DNA of 26,751 nt from NCBI GenBank assembly GCA_009916335.1, contig SAAR01000009.1:1-26751 (forward strand), in the 5' to 3' direction. The translations under genes and the position numbers were made by a program. Below the pieces are notes generated by a model that saw nothing but the letters and a program-made list of their open reading frames with translations, was not told where the DNA came from and made no database searches. Positions 1-6,716 of this stretch are shown one piece after another (position 1 is the first letter of the stretch; each line of letters opens with the position of its first letter). The DNA is from Erysipelotrichia bacterium (GTDB lineage Bacteria; Bacillota_I; Bacilli_A; Erysipelotrichales; Erysipelotrichaceae).

Positions 1-187
1 TTCCTCAAAGAGCGCAAGGCCTCGACCGTCTTTTCACAATTCGTCAGAATCATCCCGCCTTCAATGGTTGTCACAATATGCGCCGCATAAAGACTAAAGC
101 AAGACATGTCTCCGATCGCCCCAATCTTTTTCCCCTTATATTCTGCTCCATGCGCTTCAGCCGCATCCTCAATGTTTTTACAGCAGC
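1..187 (-). pseudogene. DegT/DnrJ/EryC1/StrS aminotransferase-fold fragment, broken at both ends
   Basis: The minus-strand frame is open from about 187 off the left edge. It reads IEDAAEAHGAEYKG, then IGAIGDMSCFSLYAAH, then TTIEGGMILTN, the signature core of PLP sugar aminotransferases that act on nucleotide-sugar intermediates. In the family motif (S-x-x-x-x-K before the EGG turn) the PLP lysine is here a histidine (SLYAAH). That is the hallmark of the RfbH/ColD-type NDP-hexose 3-dehydratase branch; assigning the fragment to that branch is inference. No start codon or N-terminal domain is present. Upstream of IED the frame reads only a few unrelated residues before a stop in the neighbouring gene's sequence. 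A hand count gives 84 G/C in 173 bases (49%), against 25% in the abutting fragment, so it looks foreign or mis-joined. Confidence 0.75.
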
Positions 188-364
188 TTATTGATGATTA
201 TATTGTTCCTTTATTAAACAACTTAATAAAAATATTTTACCTAACCTTTCAGCCGTTATTTCCTTTTTACAAAACTTATGATAATTCCATGTATCAATAA
301 TAATATCTTCGATCATTTCTCTATCCTCTTTTACTAATCCTCTAAAACAAATCTCTTGCATCAT
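188..364 (-). pseudogene. GNAT-type acetyltransferase, N-terminal 58 residues only
   Basis: Starting at ATG 364-362 behind an AAGGAAA ribosome site, the minus strand encodes 58 residues beginning MMQEICFRGLVKEDREMIED and running through AERLGKIFLLSCLIKEQYNH. This resembles the start of a GNAT N-acetyltransferase subgroup in which a helix of the form AERLAK-x-x-L-x-SCL precedes the first long strand. The frame hits TAA at 190-188, exactly where the composition jumps from 25% to 49% G+C, so the acetyl-CoA-binding half is missing. The promoter at 396-426 drives this gene and carries the MerR dyad, so the intact gene was probably the regulator's target. The family call rests on a short stretch of sequence. 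Confidence 0.55.
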
Positions 365-395
365 TCATTTCCTTTCTTTTCCCTTGCCTTTTTCA

Positions 396-426
396 AGTAT
401 AAAGGATACAGTAACTGTATAGTCAA
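396..426 (-). promoter_or_regulatory. MerR-type promoter with dyad operator, reading toward the acetyltransferase fragment
   Basis: On the minus strand a -35 box TTGACT (426-421) and a -10 box TATACT (401-396) are separated by 19 bp. The spacer holds a perfect dyad, ATACAGT-T-ACTGTAT on this strand (406-420). An overlong 19-bp spacer with the operator inside it is the classic architecture of promoters activated by MerR-family proteins through DNA distortion. The promoter faces away from the MerR gene that starts at 443, so it would drive the truncated gene at 364-188. Confidence 0.8.
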
Positions 427-442
427 TAGGAGAAATAGAAAA

Positions 443-1261
443 ATGGATAAACACGATATACTATTTACAACAAGTCAGTTTGCGAAAATGATGGGTATCA
501 ATAAACGCACATTAATGTACTATGATGATATACAATTGTTTTCACCCTTATTGCGTAAAGACAATAACTATCGCATGTACTCAATAAAACAAGTAACACA
601 CTTAGAACTAATATTATCGCTTAGAGAATTAGGTATGAGCCTTGATGCTATTCAAACCTATTTAAAAAATAAGAACGCCCATTGTTTTGCACAACTCCTT
701 ACCATTAAGATGCAAGATATTGATGAGCAAATTAAAACATTAAAAAAGATTAAATCATTATTAGCAAAAAAAGAGGAACAGCTAAAACAAATAGCTCAGA
801 TTCAACTTGATACGATACAGATTAAAACACAAAAAGAAGAACTTCTCTATGTCAGTGAGCCTATTCAAAATGTAAGTGAACAAGAGGAAGTTGAAATTAT
901 TTTTGCCCATTGTGAAAAGTATCATGCCCATCGTTTTTTTAATCAAAGCTTTGGTACGATGATACATCTTGATGAATTAGTAAAACATAACTATTTGAAC
1001 CATACATGTTATTACAGTAAAGCAGATAAAAAACACAAAGATAAACAGATGCATATAAAGCCTAGTGGTGAGTATTTAACTATTTATTATAAAGGGGCAT
1101 GGGAAAATCACCCTTATGTTTATGAAAAATTGTTAAACTATGCAAAAGACAATCATTTAACACTAAGTGGCTATGCCTATGAAGAAGGAATGAACGAATT
1201 AACACGCAACGATATGAGTGAATACATCACACGTTTTCAAATTCAAATTAAAAAAGATTAA
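443..1261 (+). CDS. MerR-family regulator with C-terminal effector-binding domain
   Basis: This 272-residue protein starts at ATG 443, nine bases after AGGAGA (428-433); an upstream in-frame ATG at 356 would add an implausible leader across the operator. Residues 1-75 form the MerR winged helix (FTTSQFAKMMGINKRTLMYYDD, split around the recognition helix and the R-MYS wing). A helical coiled linker of about 50 residues follows (IDEQIKTLKKIKSLLAKKEEQ). The remaining C-terminal half (about 135-272) looks like a GyrI-like small-molecule-binding domain of the kind found in multidrug-sensing BmrR relatives. The dyad just upstream suggests it activates the divergent promoter and probably controls its own synthesis. 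The stop overlaps the convergent acetyltransferase stop (shared TTAA at 1258-1261). The ligand is not predictable. Confidence 0.85.
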   Translation: MDKHDILFTTSQFAKMMGINKRTLMYYDDIQLFSPLLRKDNNYRMYSIKQVTHLELILSLRELGMSLDAIQTYLKNKNAHCFAQLLTIKMQDIDEQIKTLKKIKSLLAKKEEQLKQIAQIQLDTIQIKTQKEELLYVSEPIQNVSEQEEVEIIFAHCEKYHAHRFFNQSFGTMIHLDELVKHNYLNHTCYYSKADKKHKDKQMHIKPSGEYLTIYYKGAWENHPYVYEKLLNYAKDNHLTLSGYAYEEGMNELTRNDMSEYITRFQIQIKKD

Positions 1262-1782
1262 CGCTCTACCTTCCACTCCATTTTATCAATCACTAGATCA
1301 TGTCCATTGATTATTTTATGTACACTTTCTTTTTTTCTAAATCCTTGTTTCAACCAAAAACGATAGCCAATTAGGTTGTTCTCATAACAACCTAGGGCTA
1401 TTTTTTTAAAGCCTGCTAGTTGTGTTGCTTTTTTAAATGCACTGATTATCTTTTGTGCTTGCTTTGTGCCATGTGCCTTTTGCTCTAACATAAATAAGCC
1501 AATATAAATAATTTCTTCTTGTGGATACCCTTCGATAAAATCAAGGACAGCTATTAAGTTTTCATTTTGATAAAGCCCATAATAAAACTTTTGTTCTATC
1601 TTAGTATTTGGTGGCAAAGCAACAATATCATCAGCACATTCCTGCAAACAAACTTCATGGAATTGTGTTTTTTCAAAATAATAGGTATTACTTTTCATTA
1701 ATGCATACACATCTTGCAAATGTTGTTCACTGATTTTTATAAAGTGATACTCTTTTAATGTGTCCTTTAGTATTTCTATCAT
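1258..1782 (-). CDS. GNAT-family N-acetyltransferase
   Basis: This 174-residue cytoplasmic protein starts at ATG 1782 behind AAAGGAGAA. The GNAT layout is visible: strand pairs around FYYGLYQNENLIAVLDF and EEIIYIGLFMLEQKAHGTKQ, the latter being the beta4/motif A region that leads into the pyrophosphate-binding turn. The C-terminal GCYENNLIGYRFWLKQGFRK is the usual motif B (N-x-x-A/G-x-x-x-W-x-x-x-GF). The turn reads AHGTKQ rather than the stricter Q/R-x-x-G-x-G/A, so acetyl-CoA binding is presumed rather than proven. The substrate is unknown. The gene converges on the merR gene and shares its stop bases. No function beyond acyl transfer can be inferred from the context. Confidence 0.75.
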   Translation of the reverse strand: MIEILKDTLKEYHFIKISEQHLQDVYALMKSNTYYFEKTQFHEVCLQECADDIVALPPNTKIEQKFYYGLYQNENLIAVLDFIEGYPQEEIIYIGLFMLEQKAHGTKQAQKIISAFKKATQLAGFKKIALGCYENNLIGYRFWLKQGFRKKESVHKIINGHDLVIDKMEWKVER

Positions 1783-1833
1783 AGCGTTCTCCTTTTTTTA
1801 TTGTATCTATTTATTTCTTCACTTGCAAATAAA

Positions 1834-1857
1834 AACACAGCTATCTCTAACTGTGTT
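1834..1857 (-). terminator. Intrinsic terminator of the gntR gene
   Basis: A perfect 7-bp stem (AACACAG / CTGTGTT) with a 10-base loop is followed on the minus strand by TTTTATTT. The stop codon of the GntR gene (1858-1856) sits at the base of the stem, so termination is immediate. Confidence 0.8.
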
Positions 1858-2536
1858 ATAAAGTAATTTCAATTTTTTTCTTCTCTGGATTATAATACGA
1901 TTTAATAAAGATAAATGGTTGACCATTTTTTCTGCTAATTAAATTATCAACACGAATAATTGGTGTATTCAATTTTATTTTTAGTAAAGCAGCATATTTG
2001 GTAGGAATCATCATCGGTACAAACACTTGACTCATACTACCCTCAGAAATATATTTATCAAAATTTAAAAATTCTTTTAAATTTCCTATATCATCATCGG
2101 ATAAGTTTTTTCTAGCAATATAGATTTCTTCAATACAAATAGGTGCTTCCTTTTTCATGACTAAACGAACAACTCTTAAAAATAATTCTCCTGGTTCAAT
2201 CTCTAAATTATCAAACACATCTTTTTCACTTTTTACATCATAATACATATCAAAATAAAGAATTTTATATGTTGTATTTTCTTCTTGTTCTTCCTCTAAG
2301 ATAACAGGTTGAATCTTTTTACGCATCTTTTCATCTGCCACAAATGTTCCTTTGTTTTTATCACGATATAAATAACCATCTTCTACCAGCTCTTCAATCG
2401 CTCTTCTAACGGTCATTCGACTCGCATCATAAAGAAGGGCAATTTCACGCTCACTAGGAATTGGTGAGTTTGGTTTTTGATCTTCTATGGATACTTTTAT
2501 TTGATCTTTTATTTGTAGATATTTTGGTTTTTCCAT
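1856..2536 (-). CDS. GntR-family regulator of the HutC/UTRA subgroup
   Basis: This 226-residue DNA-binding repressor starts at ATG 2536 behind GAGGAGG. Residues 1-68 are the GntR winged helix (PKYLQIKDQIK, then IPSEREIALLYDASRMTVRR, then GYLYRDKNKGTFV). Residues of about 85-226 match a UTRA ligand-binding domain (a strand with LFLRVVRLVMKKEAPICIEE and a terminal FIFIKSYYNP), which typically senses a sugar phosphate. Its own promoter holds a near copy (one mismatch) of the palindromes found at the PTS promoter some 4 kb away. It therefore probably represses both itself and the PTS-mupG operon, with the imported sugar phosphate as inducer. The ligand is inferred from the operon, not seen. Confidence 0.88.
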   Translation of the reverse strand: MEKPKYLQIKDQIKVSIEDQKPNSPIPSEREIALLYDASRMTVRRAIEELVEDGYLYRDKNKGTFVADEKMRKKIQPVILEEEQEENTTYKILYFDMYYDVKSEKDVFDNLEIEPGELFLRVVRLVMKKEAPICIEEIYIARKNLSDDDIGNLKEFLNFDKYISEGSMSQVFVPMMIPTKYAALLKIKLNTPIIRVDNLISRKNGQPFIFIKSYYNPEKKKIEITL

Positions 2537-2567
2537 AGTACCTCCTCTTTATAAAATCGTTTAGTTA

Positions 2568-2596
2568 ATTATATTGTATATACCACGAAAACTCAA
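2568..2596 (-). promoter_or_regulatory. gntR promoter with an operator in the spacer
   Basis: On the minus strand TTGAGT (2596-2591) and TATAAT (2573-2568) are separated by 17 bp, a near-consensus sigma-A promoter. The spacer contains TGGTATATACAA (2585-2574), one mismatch from the TGGTATATACCA palindromes at 6668-6675 (core) and 6799-6810. A GGTATAT half-site lies at 2604-2610. This is good evidence for autoregulation. Confidence 0.8.
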
Positions 2597-2622
2597 GTAA
2601 TAAGGTATATTCATGACAATCA

Positions 2623-3714
2623 TCAAGATTTAACAAAGGTAAATGGTCGCCATGGTCTAATATAATCTAGTAGCATCATTTCCTCTTGTGGAAGATGCCC
2701 TACTACATTTTTTCTGCCATCATTTGGCATATCTTTTAAAACAATATGCAACTCTCCTTTATAACGAGCATAGTTGTCATTGACAATAATCACATCTCCT
2801 CGTTTTAAATCTCTAGTATTTTCAGGAATGATGCTTTCCTTTGCATAAGTAACTCGAGGGAACGTACTTCTTGCCATATATTCACTCATATCCCCACGCA
2901 CAAAGTGTTCATGTTCATAAATAACTTTACGTTCACTTTCCTGTAATTCTTTCTCATATTCAATCTTGAATGTTAAAATGCCAGAGCGTAAACTACTCAT
3001 TGTTTTTAGTTCTTCTTCACTAGCATAACAATTGGCAATAATCACATCATCAACCATGCCTGTCGCAAATAAATGTCTTGCTTGTACATCTATTGCTAAA
3101 TCACGATGCATTTCTAAGGTACACAAACCTTCATTTACAGGCCATGGACCAAAACTATTTTCTGTTTGTGAGGATACAAATGCCGCAATCTTTAAATTAT
3201 ACTTTTTAATATCTTCATTACACTTATTAAAGTGTTCCATACTTAATCCAGTATAACGTTGTGGATAAAAATTATGGCATGTAATAATATGATCTCTATT
3301 TGGATAATGACTCATAATATTGGCAATATATTGATTGCCAAAACTTGCATTAATCTCTATTTTAAGATTTTCTTTATTACAGCTCATCAAAGCTTCCTTT
3401 AATCCATCAAAGCCCTCATCTAAACGAATCCCATCAGCGTGAAGCTCTTTAAAAAAAGATAAATCATCATAACTAACCCCTAAGTTTTTAAACACAAAAG
3501 GTGCAACATCTAAAATGACTTCCATACCATAAGAATGTGCATGATCAATCAATGTGGTAAATGTCTTTTTTATTTCTTCCTTTGTCTTGTTTTCAACACT
3601 TAACAAACAGCTAAACACACGTTTACAGTTATATTTAGCAGCCAAACTAATATACTCCATATCCTTTTGCAATGTCGAATGTTCTGGATAAATGGATATT
3701 CCTAATCGTCCCAT
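2623..3714 (-). CDS. mupG: 6-phospho-N-acetylmuramidase-like protein (DUF871)
   Basis: This 363-residue cytoplasmic protein opens with GRLGISIYPEHSTLQKDMEY, followed by a TIM-barrel-like part (about 1-235, with ILDVAPFVF, GIRLDEGFDG and ITCHNFYPQRYTGLS) and a smaller C-terminal beta domain (about 245-363, ending RPWRPFTFV). These are the hallmarks of DUF871 proteins. One member, S. aureus MupG, hydrolyses the PTS-imported disaccharide phosphate MurNAc-6P-GlcNAc. Here the gene follows a lactose/cellobiose-type PTS and is the only candidate sugar-phosphate hydrolase in the window, so it should cleave whatever that PTS imports. Whether the sugar is a muropeptide disaccharide is inference. It has its own AAGGAGGAAA site and lies 14 bases beyond a terminator hairpin that ends the PTS genes. 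Confidence 0.8.
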   Translation of the reverse strand: MGRLGISIYPEHSTLQKDMEYISLAAKYNCKRVFSCLLSVENKTKEEIKKTFTTLIDHAHSYGMEVILDVAPFVFKNLGVSYDDLSFFKELHADGIRLDEGFDGLKEALMSCNKENLKIEINASFGNQYIANIMSHYPNRDHIITCHNFYPQRYTGLSMEHFNKCNEDIKKYNLKIAAFVSSQTENSFGPWPVNEGLCTLEMHRDLAIDVQARHLFATGMVDDVIIANCYASEEELKTMSSLRSGILTFKIEYEKELQESERKVIYEHEHFVRGDMSEYMARSTFPRVTYAKESIIPENTRDLKRGDVIIVNDNYARYKGELHIVLKDMPNDGRKNVVGHLPQEEMMLLDYIRPWRPFTFVKS

Positions 3715-3737
3715 GTGATTTCCTCCTTATCTATAAA

Positions 3738-3763
3738 AAAGCCAGTCTCACACTACTGGCTTT
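3738..3763 (-). terminator. Terminator hairpin between the PTS genes and mupG
   Basis: A perfect 9-bp stem (AAAGCCAGT / ACTGGCTTT) with an 8-base loop is followed by a T-run on the minus strand. It overlaps the last codons and the stop of the DUF3284 gene and ends about 24 bases before the mupG start, so it should reduce read-through into mupG. Confidence 0.8.
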
Positions 3764-4197
3764 CTGTTTTCTTGAATTAAACGTTCAATATGCGTAAGCA
3801 TTAAATTTATTCTTTTCTTATTAGATCGTTTATATAGAAAATTCATTAATTGATAATTTAATTCTTTTGATTTTGATGATGCATCATAACTTTCTAAATA
3901 GCGTAAATTCACTTTCCCATCTGCTTGTTCTTCATAGGAATAAGACAAATAGTTTTTTCCTTGTGCACTGACAAAAGAAGCTTTATAACTACCAGAAGTA
4001 AGCTCTTCTATGCGGGTTGATACTTTTCCCTCTTTTCCACTTCTGCCTTTTAATTGTTTTTGATATTTATATCCAGTTCCTACTTGCGATTCCTTTACTT
4101 TTTTATTTGTCGCATGTTCAATATCCTGCAATACCATCTGTTTGATAAAAGCATCCATTTCTTCCATACTTACATCTAATACTCTACTAATCTCCAT
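3748..4197 (-). CDS. DUF3284-family protein of the PTS operon
   Basis: This 149-residue protein begins MEISRVLDVSMEEMDAFIKQ and has an alternating strand region with KVSTRIEELTSGSYKASF and NYLSYSYEEQADGKVNLRY. It resembles DUF3284, a family of unknown function that recurs in lactose/cellobiose PTS operons. It has no signal peptide or membrane segment and is probably cytoplasmic. The fold looks like a START/SRPBCC-type beta-helix cup, but that is an impression only. Its ribosome site (GTGAGGT) overlaps the stop codon of the small membrane protein upstream, which suggests translational coupling. The C-terminal codons form one arm of the terminator at 3738-3763. Confidence 0.65.
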   Translation of the reverse strand: MEISRVLDVSMEEMDAFIKQMVLQDIEHATNKKVKESQVGTGYKYQKQLKGRSGKEGKVSTRIEELTSGSYKASFVSAQGKNYLSYSYEEQADGKVNLRYLESYDASSKSKELNYQLMNFLYKRSNKKRINLMLTHIERLIQENRKPVV

Positions 4198-4204
4198 AAG
4201 AACC

Positions 4205-4369
4205 TCACTTTCTACTTCCTTTTGTAAAATTATCTTTCTTTAGCTGAATACCACCAATAATGATTAATAAGATTCCACTTAAAATCAAATAGATTGGTTT
4301 TTCCATCATATAGCTAAGCATAATCAATACACTACCGATACTAATCAAAAATAAATACCATTGTTTCAT
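4205..4369 (-). CDS. 54-residue small membrane protein in the PTS operon
   Basis: The ATG at 4369 follows AGGTGA at the right distance and opens a 54-residue frame. It encodes two hydrophobic segments (about residues 4-20, YLFLISIGSVLIMLSYM, and 26-41, IYLILSGILLIIIGGI) and a basic tail (KKD, then KGSRK). The two segments suggest a helical hairpin in the membrane with both ends in the cytoplasm. It fills what would otherwise be a 195-base gap in a tightly packed operon, and its stop overlaps the ribosome site of the next gene. Both facts argue that it is translated. I do not recognise a family. A role with the EIIC permease is possible but not shown. Confidence 0.65.
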   Translation of the reverse strand: MKQWYLFLISIGSVLIMLSYMMEKPIYLILSGILLIIIGGIQLKKDNFTKGSRK

Positions 4370-4392
4370 CAAAATCACCTATTTTCTTTACC

Positions 4393-4608
4393 TTATTTTA
4401 TACTAAAATATAACACACTGCCAATTTCTGTTGCCTTTATTTCTTTTTTAGCCACAGCAATCGCTTTTTCTTTATCTTCTGTATCAATTTTAAACATTAA
4501 ATTAATACCACTTTTACCATCATACTGAAATGTAATTCCATCATATGTTTTTTTATCTAATAGTTCAATTAAAAAATCTTGCTTAATTGCACTAGAAATT
4601 GTAATCAT
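4393..4608 (-). CDS. 71-residue protein of unknown function in the PTS operon
   Basis: The start is ATG 4608 behind AAGGCGGA; a longer frame from a TTG at 4626 would overlap the EIIA stop and put the ribosome site inside the gene. The protein is 71 residues, soluble, with a beta-alpha-beta pattern: MITISSAIKQDFLIELLD, FQYDGKSGINLMFKID, a KEKAIAVAKKEIKA helix and a last strand GSVLYFSI. I do not recognise it. Its place directly after EIIA and before the membrane peptide, within a few bases of each, points to a PTS-linked role. The small compact fold could be a regulatory or chaperone-like partner, but nothing in the sequence decides this. Confidence 0.6.
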   Translation of the reverse strand: MITISSAIKQDFLIELLDKKTYDGITFQYDGKSGINLMFKIDTEDKEKAIAVAKKEIKATEIGSVLYFSIK

Positions 4609-4622
4609 AAATCCGCCTTCTT

Positions 4623-4928
4623 TCAAATCTTTTCGTATAAATCAATGAATTCATTAGCTAAAATTTTAAACGTTTCTGCACTCATTAATTGATCTTCAGC
4701 ATGAACAAGTAACAAGACAACCTGTACTTGATCGCCATTTGCTTCTTGTGAAATTAATTTCGCATGGGCACTATGTCCTTGATTGAACATTTCATCACCA
4801 TTTGCAATCGCCTCTTTAGCTCCTACAAAATCTTTTTCTTTTGCCTTTTGAATGGCTTCAATATAGCATGATCTTGCAGAACCAACAGCAGAGATAATTT
4901 CAAAACAAATTAATTCGATTCCTTCCAT
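4623..4928 (-). CDS. PTS lactose/cellobiose-type EIIA component
   Basis: This 101-residue cytoplasmic phosphocarrier accepts phosphate from HPr and passes it to EIIB. It is almost entirely helical and contains GDEMFNQGHSAH and the signature LLLVHAEDQLM, in which His76 is the expected phosphorylated histidine. The length is normal for the LacF/CelC family, and the conserved acidic residue next to the histidine is present. It lies between the EIIC gene and two small genes, and its stop overlaps the leader of the next frame. Together with the EIIB and EIIC genes it completes a three-part PTS permease. The sugar cannot be read from EIIA. Confidence 0.92.
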   Translation of the reverse strand: MEGIELICFEIISAVGSARSCYIEAIQKAKEKDFVGAKEAIANGDEMFNQGHSAHAKLISQEANGDQVQVVLLLVHAEDQLMSAETFKILANEFIDLYEKI

Positions 4929-4947
4929 CTTTTATTCCTTTCTATTT

Positions 4948-4982
4948 ATGAGGGAGAAGAACGTATTTGTTCCACTCCTCAT
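4948..4982 (-). other. Hairpin between the EIIC and EIIA genes
   Basis: ATGAGG (4948-4953) pairs with CCTCAT (4977-4982), with an inner GAAC/GTTC pair around a 6-base loop. There is no T-run, so it is more likely an mRNA-stabilising or processing stem, as often found between PTS genes, than a terminator. Confidence 0.4.
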
Positions 4983-4988
4983 ATTTGA

Positions 4989-6317
4989 TTAAGCTTCTAC
5001 TTCATCTTCTTTAATATCAATGCGATTAGCCATCATTACGAATACTGACCAAATAGCCACACCGATGATTAAGTTAACTAAAGCAAGTAATGCAGCTGCA
5101 AAACTTCCTCCTGTCGCTAACCAAGCATAAATTACTGGTGGTACTACCCAAGGTACAACGACATGTACATAAGGTACGAATCCAGCAGCTGTTGCTCCAT
5201 AAGCGATTAGTGTTAATACGATTGGTACTAATAACCATGGAATGAAGTAAATTGGATTCAATACAATTGGCATACCGAATACAACTGGTTCATTAATATT
5301 GAAAGCTCCCATTGGTGCAGATAATTTAGCCACTGCTTTAGAATCAGCACGCTTTGAGAAAATTAATACAGCGATGATTAATGCTAGTGTACAACCAGTA
5401 CCACCCATCCAAACATACGCATCAAAGCTACCTCGTGTCCAAATGAATTCCATTGCTTTTCCCGCATTGTAAGCAGAATCATTCATTGTCGTTGCTGTTA
5501 AATATGTTCCATCTAAGACAGCTCCTAATACGTTTGTTCCATGTAATCCAAAGAACCAGAATAATTGAACGGCAATGACCACAACTAAGACAGCACCAAG
5601 ACCTTGTGATAAGCCTAAGAATGGCATCTGTACATATTTTAGAATTAAATCACCAATTGCCATACCATCAGCGAATGTTGCCACTAACCAAGCTAGTGTC
5701 CCACACAAGTAAATTGCAATGACTCCTGGAATAATGGAAGCAAACGCTTTTGATACAGCAGGTGGTACTGAATCTGGCAATTTAATTGTAACATTCTTGT
5801 TCATTAATTTAGCATATACGATGGTTGATAAAAAACCAATAAACAATGCCGTAAATAACCCTTTCGCATCTAAATATGCCCAGTTTAAAAATCCCCAACC
5901 AACAACATCAGCACCTTTTGCACCTGCACCTGCGATTGTTGCAACCTGTGGTGTAACAGCAATGAATGATGCGAAAGCCACAAGTCCACCAGCCAATGCG
6001 TTTGTTTTATACGCTTTTGATAACTGGTATCCTAGAGCAAAGACAAAAGCAATTGATAACATCGCTAATGTACCCCACCATACATTTCCATTAATCGTAA
6101 TTAACCATTCCATTGTTTCCGCAATTTTTAAATCTGGTAAATAACTGTTAGGCAAATCTCTTACGAACACATTTAACAATGTCGCAAATGCCCCTGCCAT
6201 TGTAATTGGCATAATTGAGATGAATGCATCACGAATGGCTACTAAATGTTTTTGTGATCCAATTTTAGCAGCAACTGGTACGAAATGCTCCTCCATCCAA
6301 GCAGTAAATTTTTTCAT
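4989..6317 (-). CDS. PTS lactose/cellobiose-type EIIC permease
   Basis: This 442-residue polytopic membrane protein translocates the sugar. It starts at ATG 6317 behind GAGGAGG. It opens with the typical cytoplasmic lead and helix (WMEEHFVPVAAKIGSQKHL, then AIRDAFISIMPITMAGAF), has about ten membrane segments, and carries the conserved NEPVVFGMPIVLNPI motif near residue 345 and FFGLHGTNVLG in the middle, both characteristic of the CelB/LacE/ChbC class. The size is ordinary. It is 13 bases from the EIIB gene and is followed by EIIA. Members of this class carry cellobiose, chitobiose, lactose and other beta-linked disaccharides. MupG nearby suggests a muropeptide-derived disaccharide, but the sequence does not settle the substrate. 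Confidence 0.92.
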   Translation of the reverse strand: MKKFTAWMEEHFVPVAAKIGSQKHLVAIRDAFISIMPITMAGAFATLLNVFVRDLPNSYLPDLKIAETMEWLITINGNVWWGTLAMLSIAFVFALGYQLSKAYKTNALAGGLVAFASFIAVTPQVATIAGAGAKGADVVGWGFLNWAYLDAKGLFTALFIGFLSTIVYAKLMNKNVTIKLPDSVPPAVSKAFASIIPGVIAIYLCGTLAWLVATFADGMAIGDLILKYVQMPFLGLSQGLGAVLVVVIAVQLFWFFGLHGTNVLGAVLDGTYLTATTMNDSAYNAGKAMEFIWTRGSFDAYVWMGGTGCTLALIIAVLIFSKRADSKAVAKLSAPMGAFNINEPVVFGMPIVLNPIYFIPWLLVPIVLTLIAYGATAAGFVPYVHVVVPWVVPPVIYAWLATGGSFAAALLALVNLIIGVAIWSVFVMMANRIDIKEDEVEA

Positions 6318-6330
6318 ACATTTCCTCCTC

Positions 6331-6645
6331 TTATTTATGGAAATTTTCTAAAGCATTCAATGCATTATCTAAAACTTTAGCTCCATTCATCGCTCCATAA
6401 GCTTGCATATCAATCACTTCAACAGGTATTGCGTTCCCTACAACGCCTTTCATTTTATTTTGTAAAAATCGAACCTGTGGACCTAGCAACATAATGTCTG
6501 CCTTTTTTGCTTCATTTGCTGCATTCGCATCTCCTGTCGCCCAAATTGTTGCCTCAATTTCTTTCTGTTCCGCTGCATCTTGCATCTTTTTCACAAGCAT
6601 ACTTGTACTCATTCCAGCTGAACACACTAATAGAATATTAACCAT
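6331..6645 (-). CDS. PTS lactose/cellobiose-type EIIB component
   Basis: This 104-residue cytoplasmic phosphotransfer protein starts at ATG 6645 (MVNILLVCSAGMSTSMLVKK). A GTG frame 11 codons longer begins inside the operator, so I reject it. Cys8 in LLVCSAGMSTS is the phosphorylated cysteine, followed by the P-loop-like turn. ADIMLLGPQVRF and VIDMQAYGAM are the usual later strands of the family. It is first in the operon, directly behind the regulated promoter and its operator. Its phosphate comes from the EIIA protein encoded two genes later, and it passes it to the sugar bound by EIIC. Confidence 0.92.
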   Translation of the reverse strand: MVNILLVCSAGMSTSMLVKKMQDAAEQKEIEATIWATGDANAANEAKKADIMLLGPQVRFLQNKMKGVVGNAIPVEVIDMQAYGAMNGAKVLDNALNALENFHK

Positions 6646-6663
6646 AAATCTCTGTTCCTTTCT

Positions 6664-6679
6664 AGTGGTATATACCACT
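6664..6679. promoter_or_regulatory. GntR operator 1 of the PTS operon
   Basis: AGTGGTATATACCACT is a perfect 16-bp palindrome covering the start region of the transcript, 10 bases past the -10 box. Its TGGTATATACCA core recurs at 6799-6810 and, with one mismatch, in the gntR promoter. Confidence 0.8.
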
Positions 6680-6688
6680 TACATTTAC

Positions 6689-6716
6689 AGTATACCATTA
6701 AAAAATATTATTGCAA
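6689..6716 (-). promoter_or_regulatory. PTS operon promoter
   Basis: TTGCAA (6716-6711) and TATACT (6694-6689) lie 16 bp apart on the minus strand, about 44 bases before the EIIB start. A bound repressor at 6664-6679 would block the transcription start. Confidence 0.7.

Noticed and set aside
1258..1261. Shared TTAA stops of convergent genes (also at 22691-22694) as a special signal
   Set aside because: Overlapping TAA stops on opposite strands arise easily in compact AT-rich genomes.
5719..6144. A 141-residue plus-strand ORF opposite the EIIC gene
   Set aside because: It is the antisense shadow of a conserved permease, has no ribosome site and no recognisable domain.
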